From positions 1 to 24,430 of the forward strand of contig CAYQJD010000012.1 of NCBI GenBank assembly GCA_964417835.1: a stretch of 24,430 bases of DNA. The letters run 5' to 3'. The translations under genes and the position numbers were made by a program. Below the pieces are notes generated by a model, which was given only the letters and a program-made list of their open reading frames with translations, did no database searches and was not told the origin of the DNA. Within the stretch, counting starts at the first letter, position 1, and the number at the start of each line of letters is the position of its first letter. Positions 1 through 7,342 of the stretch are shown piece after piece. Source of the stretch: UMGS1124 sp964417835 (GTDB lineage Bacteria; Bacillota_I; Bacilli_A; RF39; UBA660).

Positions 1-113
1 TATAGGAAATGCCTATAATTACATAGATTTAAAAGATAACCATTAATAATCATTCTGTCAAAAGTTTCTAAAATACCATTGATTTTTTCTTTGCTTTGTT
101 CTAATATATTCAT
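1..113 (-). CDS. 5' end of a leftward gene of unknown family (partial at window edge)
   Basis: Reading leftward from an ATG at 113-111, 37 codons stay open to the window edge. The product starts MNILEQSKEKINGIL and continues with the segment ETFDRMIINGYLLNL. A strong ribosome binding site, AGGAGG, lies at 125-120, six bases before the ATG, which fixes the start. From memory, the 'FDR-hydrophobic-NGYL' pattern recalls large uncharacterised proteins found in several copies per genome in Firmicutes, so a mobile-element protein is possible; I could not verify this. It is preceded by a structured, relatively GC-rich leader (114-292) that can base-pair with its ribosome binding site. Only the N-terminus is visible, so no function is assigned. 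Confidence 0.6.
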   Translation of the reverse strand, partial: MNILEQSKEKINGILETFDRMIINGYLLNLCNYRHFL

Positions 114-292
114 TGCAAACCTCCTGAGTAGTTATGCATATTGTAAACATGGAACAAAGGAGTAATCCCGAGGTTCCGATATTTGGTAGCATAGACTACA
201 TTACGGCATAGACCGTTTATATTTGATTGTGACGACAGATCACGTAACAGTTATTATACTGTTTTGGCAAACTATTTCAAGGAGGTTTGTCT
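114..292 (-). promoter_or_regulatory. structured leader upstream of the leftward partial gene; possible ncRNA
   Basis: This stretch is visibly richer in G+C than its surroundings and contains a chain of short inverted repeats. GTAG/CTAC (186-189/196-199) and ACGG/CCGT (203-206/213-216) both enclose the identical six-base loop CATAGA on the plus strand (TCTATG in the minus-strand RNA). GTGA/TCAC (229-232/240-243) encloses CGACAGA, and AACAGT/ACTGTT (246-251/258-263) encloses TATTAT. A 10-bp inverted repeat (116-125 with 280-289) closes the whole block and would mask the ribosome binding site at 120-125. Seen directly: the repeats. Inferred: that they act as RNA, and that the RNA is on the minus strand. 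It could instead be the end of a mobile element. Confidence 0.5.
116..289. repeat. 10-bp inverted repeat CAAACCTCCT / AGGAGGTTTG bracketing the leader
   Basis: CAAACCTCCT at 116-125 is the exact reverse complement of AGGAGGTTTG at 280-289. The left copy carries the ribosome binding site of the minus-strand gene. Pairing of the two arms would close a domain of about 174 nt and hide that site. They could alternatively be terminal repeats of a small element. Confidence 0.75.
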
Positions 293-309
293 TTTTTTTA
301 CTGGTTAGG

Positions 310-339
310 TTGCGGACAAAGTCTGCCGTATGATATAAT
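310..339 (+). promoter_or_regulatory. sigma-A-type promoter for the nucleosidase-like/GNAT gene
   Basis: TTGCGG (310-315), 18-bp spacer, TATAAT (334-339). Transcription would start close to 346, about 17 nt before the chosen ATG at 363. A 6-bp inverted repeat, GCGGAC/GTCTGC (312-317/321-326), overlaps the -35 box and spacer. It could be an operator or part of the adjacent structured block. Confidence 0.55.
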
Positions 340-362
340 GTATGTATGATAGGAGTATTAAA

Positions 363-1598
363 ATGATTACAATAGCGGTTATTGAAAACTCAAATACTAA
401 TTTAATTAATATTTTAAGTAAATATAATTTTGAAAAAGAATCTAATAAAAAGATATACATTAAAATAATAAATAATATTAAAATAATTTTAGGGATAAGT
501 GATATTGGAAAAACTAATTCTGCTATGATTACACAATATATTATAGATAAATATAAAATAGATTTTATAATAAATTCAGGTGTAGCTAGAAGTTTAAATA
601 ATAATATTAAACTTATGGATTTAATTATCTCAGATTTTGTTACATATCATGATTTTTTCCCTGTATCTTTAATGAATTTATATGTGCCAATGGCCGGGAA
701 AATAAAAGCAGAAAAGCTTTTGATTGAATTATCTGAGCAAATTTTGGATGAAACTAATTATGATAACTATATGATAGCGCCTATATGTAGTGGAGATAGT
801 TTAATTTATAATAAAAAAGTTAAAGAAAATATTTTTATTGAAACTGGTGCAGTTGCAATGGATACAGAAAGTGCTAGTATTGGGCATGTAGCATTTATAA
901 ATAAAATTCCTTTTATATCAATAAAAACTATTTTTAATTCTTTTGAAAATGAAGAATGTGATGAAAATACTGCATATATTAATTCTAGTAGTTTTGTAGA
1001 AAAATTAATTATAAAATTAAAAGATTATTTAATTAAAAATAATGTTAATAAAAGTAAAGTTTATTTAAAAATACCTGAATTTAATGAACTTGATTATTAT
1101 ATAAATATATTAAAAGATGAAAAAACAATGAATTATAATAGTGGATATAATCTAAATTTAATAGGTTATGAAAATACTACGGGATGTATTAATTATTTTG
1201 ATAAAGAAAAATGGTATAAAAGACAAATGAATGATAAAAATAGATTTTTTGCGTATATAATAAATAAAGAAAATAATATTCCTATAGGATATCTTAATTT
1301 TCATTTTGATGAAGAAAGATTAAAACATACATGTGGGTTAGTAATAGAATATAAATATAGAAATATGGGGTATGCAAAAGATGCATTAAAACTTTTATTA
1401 GATGTAGCTTTTAATGAATATAATATAGAATCTTTAATATGTAGTATTCCTTATAATATGAAGTATGCACTTAAATTAGTTACTAAAGTAGGGTTTATAG
1501 ACACAAAAGAGGATTATTATGTTAAACGTTTTAATGAAAATCAAAGAAATATCATACTAGAGATTACTAAAAACGATTATAATAATTATATTGATTAA
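363..1598 (+). CDS. nucleosidase-like (MTA/SAH nucleosidase fold) fused to a GNAT acetyltransferase
   Basis: This is a two-domain protein of 411 residues from the ATG at 363. That start has AGGAG at 351-355; the upstream ATG at 342 would overlap the promoter. Residues 1-225 resemble 5'-methylthioadenosine/S-adenosylhomocysteine nucleosidase (MTAN): it begins ITIAVIEN, has NSGVA near 71-75, GDSLIYN near 144-150, and MDTESAS near 167-173 where the family has its VEMExxA purine/ribose-binding stretch. Residues 238-411 look like a GNAT N-acetyltransferase, with IPIGYLNF and the acetyl-CoA loop YRNMGYAKDAL. Odd: the family's RxISD motif, whose Asp protonates the purine, reads KTIFN near 188-192, so that Asp appears to be Asn, and the second Glu of the N-terminal EEE run is missing. 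The nucleosidase half may be inactive or have another substrate. The gene converges with clpP, with two bases between the stops. Confidence 0.7.
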   Translation: MITIAVIENSNTNLINILSKYNFEKESNKKIYIKIINNIKIILGISDIGKTNSAMITQYIIDKYKIDFIINSGVARSLNNNIKLMDLIISDFVTYHDFFPVSLMNLYVPMAGKIKAEKLLIELSEQILDETNYDNYMIAPICSGDSLIYNKKVKENIFIETGAVAMDTESASIGHVAFINKIPFISIKTIFNSFENEECDENTAYINSSSFVEKLIIKLKDYLIKNNVNKSKVYLKIPEFNELDYYINILKDEKTMNYNSGYNLNLIGYENTTGCINYFDKEKWYKRQMNDKNRFFAYIINKENNIPIGYLNFHFDEERLKHTCGLVIEYKYRNMGYAKDALKLLLDVAFNEYNIESLICSIPYNMKYALKLVTKVGFIDTKEDYYVKRFNENQRNIILEITKNDYNNYID

Positions 1599-1600
1599 AA

Positions 1601-2167
1601 TCATATAATATGGTCAATAATTCCATAATTCAAGCTTTCTTCAGAGGATAAATATTTATCTCTTTCAGTATCTTTTTCAATTTTTTTTAGAGATTGATTA
1701 GTTAAAGTTGCTAACATATTATTTAGTAGCTTTTTTTTACTTATAATTCTTTTTGCTTGTATTTCTATATCTGTTGCTTGACCACTTGTACTCCCTAGTG
1801 GTTGATGAATCATTACTTCAGAATTTTTTAATGAATATCTTTTCCCTTTAGTTCCATTTGCTAAAATTAATGATGCCATACTAGCTGCAATTCCTGTAAC
1901 TGTAGTTCTAACATCACTTTTTATATAATTCATAGTATCTATTATGGCAAGTCCACTTGTTACACTTCCTCCAGGACTATTTATATAAATATCTATATCA
2001 TTATTATTTAAAGAATCTAAATATAATAATTCAGATATAACTAAATTTGATAAACTATCATTTATTTCTCCATTTATAAAAATAATTCTATTTTCTAATA
2101 ATTTAGAATATATATCATATATTTTTTCTCCACTTCTTGTACTTTCTTGTATAGTTGGAATAAACAT
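1601..2167 (-). CDS. clpP: ATP-dependent Clp protease proteolytic subunit ClpP
   Basis: This is the serine peptidase core of the cytoplasmic Clp protease, forming double heptameric rings that degrade proteins fed by ClpX/ClpC-type ATPases. At 188 residues it is slightly short (about 195 is usual). The catalytic triad is visible: Ser96 in TGIAASMAS, His121 in VMIHQPLG and Asp170 in TERDKYL, matching the usual spacing. The NSPGGSV oxyanion/strand motif is at 63-69. The N-terminal loop reads MFIPTIQES, similar to the family's axial-loop start. The ribosome binding site AGGTGAT lies just upstream. I saw no CtsR or CIRCE heat-shock operator in the 202-bp AT-rich gap before it, and no clear terminator between it and the convergent gene. 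Confidence 0.93.
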   Translation of the reverse strand: MFIPTIQESTRSGEKIYDIYSKLLENRIIFINGEINDSLSNLVISELLYLDSLNNNDIDIYINSPGGSVTSGLAIIDTMNYIKSDVRTTVTGIAASMASLILANGTKGKRYSLKNSEVMIHQPLGSTSGQATDIEIQAKRIISKKKLLNNMLATLTNQSLKKIEKDTERDKYLSSEESLNYGIIDHII

Positions 2168-2369
2168 TTTATCACCTATTTATATTTTATTTATTAATTA
2201 ATCATTAATACTAAAAATTATTAGACATTTTTTTTATTGAAAGAAATTTAATGTATTAAAAAATTAAAATGTAAATTATATTAAATAATTTTTAAAAAAT
2301 TATCTAGAAGTAGATGACTTTTTTTAAAATATTTAGTAGAATATATTTAAGAATAGTAAGAGGGATAAA

Positions 2370-3809
2370 ATGGATAATTCAAAAGAAGAGAAAGCTGGTT
2401 TAAAATTTCTATTTATTATTGCTACTAAAGAAATATTAAATTGTGAGGTTAAATTTTGTCATAGTTTAGATATAGGTATGAGGGGAATTTTTCTTACTAA
2501 GAAGAAAGTATCTACTAATGAAATAAAAGCAATTGATGCTAAAATTAGAGAATATATTAGTGGAGAATATCCTATATTAAAAATTAATGTTAGTAATAAG
2601 GATGCTATAAATTATTATAATAGATATTATGAATATGAAAAAGCTAAGAGTATTGAAAATGTTATAAATGATACAGTAACATTAAATGAGTTATTAGGAA
2701 GATATAATTATTTCTTTTCTAATATAGTTGAAAATACTAAGATGATAAAAAATTTTAAAATAATAAATTTAAATAATAATGATTTTGTATTAATAAATGA
2801 TTGTAATAATAAAGAATTTATTAATAGAAAGAATATTTTGAATGAATTTAATAAATATAATGATTGGTTAAATAAACAAAAGATTAATTATGTTAGTGAT
2901 TTAAATAGAATTATATCAGAAGGTAAAATAGAAGATTTTATAAAAAAGAATGATATAATGGTTGATGAATCAATAATGAAAATAGCTCAAGAAATAGTAA
3001 GATTAAAAAAGAAAATTATATTTTTAGGAGGACCATCAAGTAGTGGGAAAACTACTAGTACTAAAAAATTAGCTCTTTATATTAGTGCTTTAGGTAAAAA
3101 AACTTTTAAAATGAGTTTAGATGATTATTATAAAGATTATGATGAAATAGCATCTCTTGAAGATGGTAATAAAGATTTTGAAGATATAAATGCAATTGAT
3201 TTAGTTTTATTTAGAAAACAATTAAATGATTTATTAAAAGGTAAAGAAGTTGTACTTCCAAAATATCGATTTAAAAATGCAACTAAAATTTTTGAAGGAG
3301 AAAGTATAAAGTTAGGTAAAGATGATATATTATTAATAGAAGGTTTACATTGTTTGAATGAAGTAGTTAGCAAAAATATTGATAAGAAAATTATATATAA
3401 AGTTTATGTTAGTCCATTTACTCCATTAACAATAGATAGACATAATTATATTTCTACAACTGAAGTTAGATTATTAAGAAGAATAGTTAGAGATAATATG
3501 ACTAGAGGAGTAAATGCAGAAAAAACTTTAGCAACATGGGATTTAGTTCGTAAGGGAGAAGAAAATAATATATTTCCTTATTCAGATGATGCAAATGTTG
3601 TATTAAATACTGCATATATATATGAAATAGGAGTATTAAAAGTTTATGTTGAACCGCTTTTATATACTGTAGACATGAATAGTCCATATTATAATATGGC
3701 TAGAAGATTATTAGATAGTTTAAAAAATTTTTTTCCTATTAGTAGCGAATATTTAGCTAGTGATAATGTATTAAGAGAATTTATTGGAAAATCAGAATTT
3801 AATGAATGA
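2370..3809 (+). CDS. two-domain nucleoside (uridine-type) kinase
   Basis: A cytoplasmic kinase of 479 residues, predicted to phosphorylate a nucleoside (uridine/cytidine class) with a nucleoside triphosphate. The C-terminal half (from about 213) carries the Walker A loop GGPSSSGKTT at 220-229, then a phosphoribulokinase/uridine-kinase-like stretch, KMSLDDYYKDY, and LLIEGLHCLN. The N-terminal part (about 1-200) matches the layout of Firmicutes nucleoside kinases that have a threonyl-tRNA-synthetase-like TGS/editing-type region before the kinase; here only traces such as CEVKFCHSLDIGMRG remain. It starts 200 bp downstream of the divergent clpP and ends 13 bp before gapA, suggesting cotranscription. 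The precise substrate is inferred. Confidence 0.78.
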   Translation: MDNSKEEKAGLKFLFIIATKEILNCEVKFCHSLDIGMRGIFLTKKKVSTNEIKAIDAKIREYISGEYPILKINVSNKDAINYYNRYYEYEKAKSIENVINDTVTLNELLGRYNYFFSNIVENTKMIKNFKIINLNNNDFVLINDCNNKEFINRKNILNEFNKYNDWLNKQKINYVSDLNRIISEGKIEDFIKKNDIMVDESIMKIAQEIVRLKKKIIFLGGPSSSGKTTSTKKLALYISALGKKTFKMSLDDYYKDYDEIASLEDGNKDFEDINAIDLVLFRKQLNDLLKGKEVVLPKYRFKNATKIFEGESIKLGKDDILLIEGLHCLNEVVSKNIDKKIIYKVYVSPFTPLTIDRHNYISTTEVRLLRRIVRDNMTRGVNAEKTLATWDLVRKGEENNIFPYSDDANVVLNTAYIYEIGVLKVYVEPLLYTVDMNSPYYNMARRLLDSLKNFFPISSEYLASDNVLREFIGKSEFNE

Positions 3810-3822
3810 AAAAGGAGAGTTT

Positions 3823-4827
3823 ATGAAAAGAATTGCAATAAATGGTTTTGGGAGAATTGGAAGATTAGCTTTTAGATTAATATCAGAAGAAAGTGATTAT
3901 GAAGTAGTTGCTATTAACGATTTAACTAATGCCTCTGAATTAGCATATTATTTAAAATATGATACTAATCATAGAAGTTTTGATAATGATTTAATTAGTT
4001 ATGATGATGATAATTTGATTTATAAAAATAAAAAAATTAAAGTCTTTAGTGAAAAAGATCCAAGTGTACTTCCATGGAGAGAAATGAAAGTTGATTTAGT
4101 TTTGGAATGCACAGGTTTATTTACTAATTTAGATGATGCTTATAAACACATAGTAGCAGGAGCAAAACATGTAATTATATCGGCTCCTGGTAAAGGTAAT
4201 ATGAAGACAATTGTTTATGGAGTTAATAGTGATACTTTAGAAGGAACAGAAACTGTAATTAGTGCTGCTAGTTGTACCACTAATTGTTTAGCACCCGTAT
4301 TAGATATTTTAAATAAAGAGTATGGAATTAAAAAAGGATTCATGACCACAGTGCACGCTATAACAAATGATCAATCAACTTTAGATGTTCCTCATAAAAA
4401 AGGTATTCTATCAAGAAGAGGACGTGCTGCTAGTTTAAATATAATACCCGCTTCTACAGGGGCTGCAAGTGCTATAGGAAAAGTTATCCCAGAACTTATG
4501 GGAAAACTTGATGGAGGAGCTTTTAGAGTTCCAGTAGGTGATGGATCTTTAATTGATTTATCTTTAGAGTTAGAAAAAAATGTTACAGTTGATGAAATTA
4601 ATAATTTATTTAAATCTAAGGAATCTGACTTTTTAAAATTTACTATGGACCCTATAGTTTCTAGTGATATCTTAGGTGCACGATGTGGAAGCTTAGTAGA
4701 TGGATTATCTACAAAAGTAATAGACGTTGATGGTAATCAATTAATAAAAGTAGTAGCTTGGTATGATAATGAAATGAGTTATACTTCTCAAATGATAAAA
4801 ACAATGAAAGTATTATTAGAAAAATAA
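3823..4827 (+). CDS. gapA: type I glyceraldehyde-3-phosphate dehydrogenase
   Basis: Glycolytic enzyme that oxidises glyceraldehyde-3-phosphate to 1,3-bisphosphoglycerate with NAD+. The start at 3823 is preferred because GGAG (3814-3817) lies 5 bases upstream and the protein then begins MKRIAINGFGRIGR, the standard NAD-binding N-terminus, giving the usual 334 residues. Catalytic Cys151 is in ASCTTNCLAP; the base His lies in MTTVHAITNDQ. The acidic residue in INDLT (about 33) fits NAD rather than NADP preference. The C-terminal signature WYDNEMSYTSQM is intact. It follows the nucleoside kinase by 13 bp and is closed by an intrinsic terminator. Confidence 0.96.
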   Translation: MKRIAINGFGRIGRLAFRLISEESDYEVVAINDLTNASELAYYLKYDTNHRSFDNDLISYDDDNLIYKNKKIKVFSEKDPSVLPWREMKVDLVLECTGLFTNLDDAYKHIVAGAKHVIISAPGKGNMKTIVYGVNSDTLEGTETVISAASCTTNCLAPVLDILNKEYGIKKGFMTTVHAITNDQSTLDVPHKKGILSRRGRAASLNIIPASTGAASAIGKVIPELMGKLDGGAFRVPVGDGSLIDLSLELEKNVTVDEINNLFKSKESDFLKFTMDPIVSSDILGARCGSLVDGLSTKVIDVDGNQLIKVVAWYDNEMSYTSQMIKTMKVLLEK

Positions 4828-4848
4828 TGTCATTTTTGGCATTTTTTT
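4827..4848 (+). terminator. intrinsic terminator after gapA
   Basis: ATGTCA (4827-4832), a TTTT loop and TGGCAT (4837-4842) form a short stem with one G-U pair, followed by a T run to 4847. The stem begins on the last base of the gapA stop codon, and its 3' arm is shared with the -35 box of the next promoter. Confidence 0.65.
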
Positions 4849-4864
4849 ATTTATATGATACAAT
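4836..4864 (+). promoter_or_regulatory. promoter for cmk-alaS
   Basis: TTGGCA (4836-4841), 17-bp spacer, TACAAT (4859-4864), both boxes close to the sigma-A consensus. Transcription would start near 4871, about 19 nt before the cmk ATG. The -35 box lies inside the gapA terminator. Confidence 0.7.
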
Positions 4865-4889
4865 AATTATAAGAAAAGAGACAGATTAA

Positions 4890-5540
4890 ATGAAAATAAT
4901 CGCGATTGATGGACCAAGTGGAGTAGGAAAAAGTGAAATTGCAAAATCTTTAGCTAAAAAGTTAAATTATTTTTATCTTGATACAGGTGCAACGTATCGA
5001 TGTGTGGCACTTTATCTACTTGAAAATAATATTGATTTAAAAGATAAGAAAAATATAGTAAATATTTCTAAAAAATTAAATATTAATATAGATGAAAATG
5101 GGAAAGTTTATTTGAATACTATAGATGTTTCTAATAAAATAAGAACTAAAGAAATAGATGAAGTTGTATCATATATTTCTAATATTGTTGAATTAAGAAA
5201 ACATTTAGTTTCTTTAATTAGAAATTTATCTTATAATAAAAATACCGTCACAGATGGAAGAGATACTACTACTGTAGTTTTTCCAAATGCAAGTTATAAA
5301 TTTTATGTAGATGCTGATATTTCTGTTCGAGCTAAAAGACGATATTCTCAATATAAAAAAATGGGTGTTCTTATGTCTATGGATGAAATTATTGACAATA
5401 TAAATAAGAGAGATTATAATGATAAACATAAAAAAGCTGGAGCGTTAGTTATTTCTAAAAAAGCTATTTATATAGATACAACTAATATGGATTTAGATAG
5501 TATAATAAATAAAATGATAGAATATATAGGATGTGAATAG
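4890..5540 (+). CDS. cmk: (d)CMP kinase
   Basis: Cytidylate kinase, which phosphorylates CMP/dCMP with ATP. At 216 residues it has the usual length. Walker A is GPSGVGKSE at 8-16. The LDTGATYR motif follows at about 30-37, and the CMP-binding DGRDTTTVVFPNA stretch comes later; the family usually reads DGRDIGTVVFP, so one or two positions are altered. The RAKRR lid motif is present. The ribosome binding site is weak (AAGAG or AGA-type). It ends 2 bp before alaS, so the two are cotranscribed. Confidence 0.93.
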   Translation: MKIIAIDGPSGVGKSEIAKSLAKKLNYFYLDTGATYRCVALYLLENNIDLKDKKNIVNISKKLNINIDENGKVYLNTIDVSNKIRTKEIDEVVSYISNIVELRKHLVSLIRNLSYNKNTVTDGRDTTTVVFPNASYKFYVDADISVRAKRRYSQYKKMGVLMSMDEIIDNINKRDYNDKHKKAGALVISKKAIYIDTTNMDLDSIINKMIEYIGCE

Positions 5541-5542
5541 TT

Positions 5543-7285
5543 ATGAATTTAAAAGATTTATATATAGAATATTTTATAAAAAATGGTCATAAACAAATAC
5601 CTTCAGCACCAGTTGTACCAGAAAATGATCCTTCAGTATTATTTAATACTGCAGGAATGCAACCTTTAATTCCTTATTTGATGGGCGCTACTCATCCCTA
5701 TGGAAAAAGGTTAGTTGATTATCAAAAGTGTATAAGAACTAATGATTTAGATGAAGTAGGCGATACTACTCATCATACTTTTTTTGAAATGTTAGGTAAC
5801 TGGAGTTTGGGGGATTATTTTAAAGAGGAAAGCATAGAATATAGTTTTAATTTTTTAACTAAAGTTTTAAATATTCCGGTTGAACGTTTAGGTATAACTA
5901 TATTTGCTGGAAATTCTGATATTCCATTTGATAGTGTAAGTTATAATAAATGGAAAAGTTTAGGTATTAAAGATGAAAGAATAGTAAAAACTGTAGAAGA
6001 TAATTTTTGGATTGCGGGTGAAACTGGACCATGTGGTTCTGATACAGAAATATTTTACTTTAGAAGCGATGATGAGATACCAACAGATTTTGATGTTAAA
6101 GATAATAGATGGGTAGAAATATGGAATAATGTTTTCATGGAATTTTATAAAGATGAAAATGGATTGATTACAGAATTACCCAAAAAAAATGTAGATACTG
6201 GAATGGGGGTAGAACGAACAACTGCTATATTAGAAAGTGTTAATGACAACTATGAATCTAGTATTTGGAAAGACGTTATAGAACTAATTTCAGAGATATC
6301 TGGTAAATCTTATTTAGGAAATGAGAAAAGCATTCGTATTATTGCAGATCATATAAGAACTGCTGTATTTATTAGTGCTGATTATTCTGGTATAAAACCT
6401 AGCAATACAGATCAAGGATACATTTTAAGAAGACTAATTAGACGTGCAATAAGACATGCAAAAAAATTGAATATTGATATTAATTCTGACTGGGAACAAC
6501 AGATAGCAAAACTTATTATAAATAAGTATAAGAGATATTATAAAGAATTAAGTGATAATGAAACAGTAGTTTTAGAAGTATTAAAAAATGAAAAAATTAA
6601 ATTTAATAGAACTTTAGAAAAAGGACTAAAAGAATTCGAAAAAGTTGTTTTAAATAATAAGGATATTGATGCAACTAATGCTTTTCATTTATTTGATACT
6701 TATGGATTTCCAATAGAATTGACTCTTGAACTAGCTAAAGAAAGAAATTTAAAAGTGGATATAGAAGGATTTTATAAAAAATTTAAAGAGCATCAAGAAT
6801 TATCAAGATCAAATTCGTTAGGCAAATTTAAAGGTGGTTTGGCAGGTAATAGTGAAATTGAAACAAAATATCATACTGCAACTCATCTTCTAAATGCTGC
6901 ATTAAAAATTGTAGTTGGACCTGATGTTCATCAAAAGGGGAGCAATATTACGGTTGAAAGAATGCGTTTTGACTTTAGCTGTGATCATAAGCTAAGTGAT
7001 TCTGAAAAAAAGCAAGCTGAAGATTTGGTTAACCAATGGATAAAAGAAGATTTAAAAGTTAATGTAGAAGAAATGAAAAAACAAGATGCAATTAAATCTG
7101 GTGCAGAATGTATGTTTATAGAAAAATATCCTGATATTGTAACTGTATATAGTATTGGAGATGTTTCTAAAGAATTATGTGGAGGGCCACATGTTAATAA
7201 TACGTCTGTTTTAGGCCATTTTAAAATAATAAAAGAAGAGGCCAGCAGCGCAGGAGTTAGAAGAATAAAGGCAATATTGGAATAA
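5543..7285 (+). CDS. alaS: compact alanyl-tRNA synthetase lacking C-Ala and the beta-barrel insert
   Basis: Charges tRNA-Ala. It is only 580 residues against the usual ~870-900. The class II catalytic core is complete in residues 1-240, including FNTAGMQPLIPYL, THHTFFEMLGNWS, GETGPCGSDTE and NVDTGMGVERT. The tRNA-recognition helices follow (about 240-420). The editing (SAD) domain starts almost at once: HTATH at 444-448 and CGGPH at 546-550 supply the zinc ligands. The ~100-residue beta-barrel normally found between the recognition helices and HTATH is reduced to about 20 residues, and the C-terminal dimerisation/tRNA-elbow domain (C-Ala) is absent. The reading frame is clean and the stop is followed by a new promoter, so this looks like a real compact form rather than a broken gene. 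Confidence 0.92.
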   Translation: MNLKDLYIEYFIKNGHKQIPSAPVVPENDPSVLFNTAGMQPLIPYLMGATHPYGKRLVDYQKCIRTNDLDEVGDTTHHTFFEMLGNWSLGDYFKEESIEYSFNFLTKVLNIPVERLGITIFAGNSDIPFDSVSYNKWKSLGIKDERIVKTVEDNFWIAGETGPCGSDTEIFYFRSDDEIPTDFDVKDNRWVEIWNNVFMEFYKDENGLITELPKKNVDTGMGVERTTAILESVNDNYESSIWKDVIELISEISGKSYLGNEKSIRIIADHIRTAVFISADYSGIKPSNTDQGYILRRLIRRAIRHAKKLNIDINSDWEQQIAKLIINKYKRYYKELSDNETVVLEVLKNEKIKFNRTLEKGLKEFEKVVLNNKDIDATNAFHLFDTYGFPIELTLELAKERNLKVDIEGFYKKFKEHQELSRSNSLGKFKGGLAGNSEIETKYHTATHLLNAALKIVVGPDVHQKGSNITVERMRFDFSCDHKLSDSEKKQAEDLVNQWIKEDLKVNVEEMKKQDAIKSGAECMFIEKYPDIVTVYSIGDVSKELCGGPHVNNTSVLGHFKIIKEEASSAGVRRIKAILE

Positions 7286-7292
7286 AATATTT

Positions 7293-7320
7293 GCTTTTAT
7301 TTTTATTTATGCTAATATAT
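7293..7320 (+). promoter_or_regulatory. promoter for the metalloprotease-like gene
   Basis: TTGCTT (7293-7298), 16-bp spacer, TAATAT (7315-7320), followed 22 bp later by the ATG at 7343 with a GAAGGG ribosome binding site. Confidence 0.5.
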
Positions 7321-7342
7321 GTAGCAGTAAAGAAGGGAAAAT

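Noticed and set aside
114..292. IS110-type bridge RNA
   Set aside because: The adjacent protein N-terminus does not look like the DEDD domain that opens IS110 transposases, and the loop layout was not demonstrated; kept only as a general structured leader.
114..340. tRNA gene or known riboswitch
   Set aside because: GGTTCCGAT resembles a T-loop, but no acceptor or anticodon stems fit, and no riboswitch core (SAM, T-box, purine) was recognised.
342..362. Upstream ATG of the nucleosidase-like gene
   Set aside because: It lies before the expected transcription start and ahead of the AGGAG that serves the ATG at 363.
3137..3687. Minus-strand open frames inside the nucleoside kinase gene, and similar ones elsewhere
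   Set aside because: They are antisense shadows of well-supported genes without RBS or recognisable products.
7286..7342. Frameshift hiding the missing C-terminal domain of AlaRS
   Set aside because: Only 57 bases separate the stop from the next gene, and they contain a promoter and RBS; the C-Ala domain would need about 600 bases.
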